56,884 nt of DNA, taken from positions 1-56,884 of the forward strand of contig JACTVC010000059.1 of assembly GCA_018417955.1 (NCBI GenBank). Reading direction: 5' to 3'. The stretch comes from Laccaria trichodermophora (Eukaryota > Basidiomycota > Agaricomycetes > Agaricales > Hydnangiaceae). Within the stretch, counting starts at the first letter, position 1. Each line of letters begins with the position of its first letter. Shown one piece after another: positions 54,802 to 56,884 of the stretch. The position numbers and the translations under genes are program-made. The notes below the pieces were generated by a model. The model ran no database searches. It had not been told where the DNA came from and saw nothing but the letters and a program-made list of their open reading frames with translations.

Positions 54802-56091
54802 TAACTCATTTTTTGATGAACATTTATGTTTAAATAAAAGCTACACAAAAAATGCAAGCATTTTTTTGGCTAAAAATTATAATAATAAATATAAAAGCTA
54901 CGCAAACATTAATACCTATATTCTAATTTTTAATAAAAATTTATAATTTTTTTTACTTCTTTTAATAATAAATGTTTATAATATATTGAACAAATTTAAT
55001 GTATTAATAATATAACTTTTAATTCATTAGTTTTTTAATTTATTTAAAGGGTTTTATTTACCCCGCTGGCTACTGCTATAAAAATTCATAATACCTAGCA
55101 ATTTATAGGGCCTGGATTTTTAATCTTAATACTTGTGAGTGGTATTATTAATAAAAGCTACTTCGATGGCTCTGATTCTTAAGTAGCGCTGCTTATTAAT
55201 AAGCTACTTCGCGAAGCAGCTGAGCCATCGCTCCTTATGAGTCGCTCCTTAGCGTTACAGAATCAGACACAAGAAGTAGCAGTTGTTACTGCGGCTTGTG
55301 TAACTAGCAGCCGCTGCGTAGCTAGCTACTAGCAAGTGTGTCTAAATAAGCTTATGAATTAGCATTTGTTGGTAGTAGTAGTTGTGGTATTTACAACTAC
55401 AACTACAAGCACAGCAGCCACCTGCTGGCAAAGCAAGCGCAGACACAAAATAAGCTGCTACTGGGTGCAGCTTTTTATTTTTGGGGATTATCTTATAATC
55501 ATAAGTAGCGTTGGATAATGAAAATCATCAGCAGAGTAAAAAGATAATCCTAGTATTTATTTTTATTTTGTTTTGTTTTGTTTATTTTGTTTTGCTTTGT
55601 TTTTACTAATTGCAACTTTATTTATAAAAAGCTAAAGCAGCTAAAGCAGCTAAAGCAGCTAAAGCAGCTACAACAAATGTAAAATTTATTAAAAATTAAA
55701 ACTAAAAAAAAACTACGTAAAGATCCATCAACTAAAGACAAGTGTACTAAGTAAAATAAAATTACTAATTACTAGGTATTGCTAAGAAGAGGTGGCGCTA
55801 CTAGCAATTGTGCCAGGCGAAGCAAAGCGTAGCAGTTGTTGGTAGTGGTAGTTGTGGTATTTACAACTACAACTACCAGCAGCGCTTTAGCTGCAGCAGC
55901 CACCTGATGGCTCAGCTGCTACGCTAAGTAGCTCGCTACTTCTGCGTAGCGAGGCTACGCTTGCTTTGCCACACAAGAAGCGGCACTTGCTTTGCTTTGA
56001 AAGGGGGTATAGTTATTATATTTAATGTAGTTTTATATTTTAATTATTAATTTATATTATATTTTTATTTTAGTCTACAGTATTAAATTGG
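54802..56091. repeat. 1.3-kb intergenic repeat region
   Basis: No gene. H2 at about 55290-55325, H1 at about 55376-55410 and about 55845-55880, CAGCTAAAG 9-mer array (about 55630-55672), and GGCTACGCTTGCTTTGCCAC near 55951. Confidence 0.75.
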
Positions 56092-56884
56092 CTATAATAT
56101 TTTAGTGCTTTTAAAGCCATAAAATGCTTGGCGTCTAAGAATAAAACTTTTTAATATATCGTTAATCACTGTAGAATGACATAGACGAATTTTGAATAAA
56201 AGGTTGTTCAATTTTAATGAGGACAGCACCGGGGATTGCTGAAATTGATCTGCATGTTTGTTAGTTAAATTGTTTTCTATCCATGCTAATTTATTTTCTA
56301 ATTCCCTAGGAAACAATAAATTGAATTTATACCTATCATTGGCTTCTCCTTCTTCATAAGATTCGGTAAATGTAAAGAATACTACTATCTTTTCTGGATT
56401 AATAGGTAGAACACTCTCAGGGGCTAAATCACTAGATATAAATGGATCAGAGAATTCTTGGTAATACTTATTTTGTAACATCTCATTAGTGGCAGGAAAA
56501 ATAGCACGATATTGCACGTTTCAAATATCGACGCACTCAAAAGTATGATTTCCAATAGTTAAATTATCTGATCATAACGATGTTTGATTGTCTTCTGGAG
56601 TTCCCAATTGTTTAGTATAATCTACTGGAAAATTCCCTCTTGAACTAAATTCTTGATTAAAGATACCTATTAAAGGCTTTAAGGAATCAAAATAAGGATA
56701 ATTTATTATAGTATTTCTAATATAATCGAAAGCATCAATGTAAGAATTGTTTCTAGCAAGTAAATTAATTTCATCTAATAGTTGATTCTGGTCTGATTTA
56801 ACTGTTATTCTGCTTTGATCGATTTCTAAAAGTTTTAATTTATCTTCCTTTTCAGATGAAAATAAATTGTATTTATCTATTAAA
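56092..56884 (-). CDS. Unidentified ORF with two in-frame TGA codons, 5' end outside window
   Basis: Minus strand, stop TAG at 56094-56092. With TGA read as Trp the frame is open without other stops to the right edge, at least 263 codons. The TGA codons are at 56574-56572 (before SDNLTIGNHTFECVDI) and 56523-56521 (before NVQYRAIFPATNEML). TGG also occurs (LAWIENN). Without TGA readthrough only about 140 residues remain, starting from a GTG. The protein is soluble-looking and charged, with a likely helical N-terminal part (KLKLLEIDQSRITVKSDQNQ). I do not recognise the family. TGA use and the lack of repeats inside suggest a plasmid or other imported origin. Confidence 0.6.

Noticed and set aside
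6829..55672. Repeated short units resembling a CRISPR array
   Set aside because: Arrays have no spacers; units are 5-16 bases in pure tandem or are palindromes scattered through a mitochondrial genome.

Overview
The window is part of a fungal mitochondrial genome, almost certainly from a filamentous basidiomycete (Agaricomycetes). The evidence is the very AT-rich sequence, both mitochondrial rRNA genes with group I introns carrying LAGLIDADG homing endonucleases, a mitochondrial rps3, twenty recognisable tRNA genes, protein genes on both strands, and the nad2/nad3 and nad4L/nad5 pairs each joined by a TAATG overlap. Gene spacing is very loose and the gaps are packed with short palindromic repeats. 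Large repeat-filled mitogenomes of this kind are known in Ceratobasidiaceae such as Rhizoctonia, but I cannot prove the genus.

Layout. 1-5785: 3' part of rnl with two group I introns (559-2117 and 4008-5163). 5991-10353: trnM(CAT), nad2-nad3 and a decayed plasmid-type ORF. 11414-23457: a minus-strand block with atp6, trnL(TAG), trnH, trnL(TAA), nad4 (one intron with a broken endonuclease), trnR, trnQ, trnT, trnF and trnY. 25685-28741 (plus): trnG, atp8, trnS(GCT), trnS(TGA). 29187-38705: rns, with one group I intron and an intact endonuclease, lies between two copies of a ~390-bp leader. Each leader precedes a different plasmid-type membrane-protein ORF; trnV and trnC are also here. 40737-43522: nad6, a truncated plasmid-type DNA polymerase B gene and trnK. 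44760-51158: nad4L-nad5 and a strongly enlarged rps3. 52013-54801 (minus): trnN, trnP, trnW(CCA), trnA and a second trnM(CAT). 56092-end: an unidentified minus-strand ORF that leaves the window.

The core genes encode subunits of complex I (nad2, 3, 4, 4L, 5, 6), ATP synthase (atp6, atp8) and the mitoribosome (rnl, rns, rps3), with the tRNAs to translate them. cox1-3, cob, nad1, atp9 and trnI, D, E are not seen here. All core genes look intact. Two of the four intron endonucleases are frameshifted, one has an in-frame stop and one is intact.

The unusual layers are: (1) families of short hairpin repeats that fill nearly every gap and have also entered coding sequence in frame (rps3, nad2, two intron ORFs); (2) a 192-bp insertion flanked by a 7-bp direct repeat, visible because the uninserted site also exists in this window; (3) plasmid-type ORFs with in-frame TGA codons that seem to stand for tryptophan, although the only trnW here has a CCA anticodon and every core-gene Trp codon I checked is TGG.

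Repeat family names used below: H1 = hairpin built on TAGTTGTAGTTGTA and its complement; H2 = GCGGCT / AGCCGC arms around TGTGTAACTAGC; H3 = CTACTGACACAAAATAATC next to AGAGCC; H4 = GCTTCGCTAGCAAGTAG joined to an H1 hairpin and then CCAGAAGCAAAG; H5 = AAAAGCTACGCA; H6 = CTTCTTGTGTGGCAAAGC.
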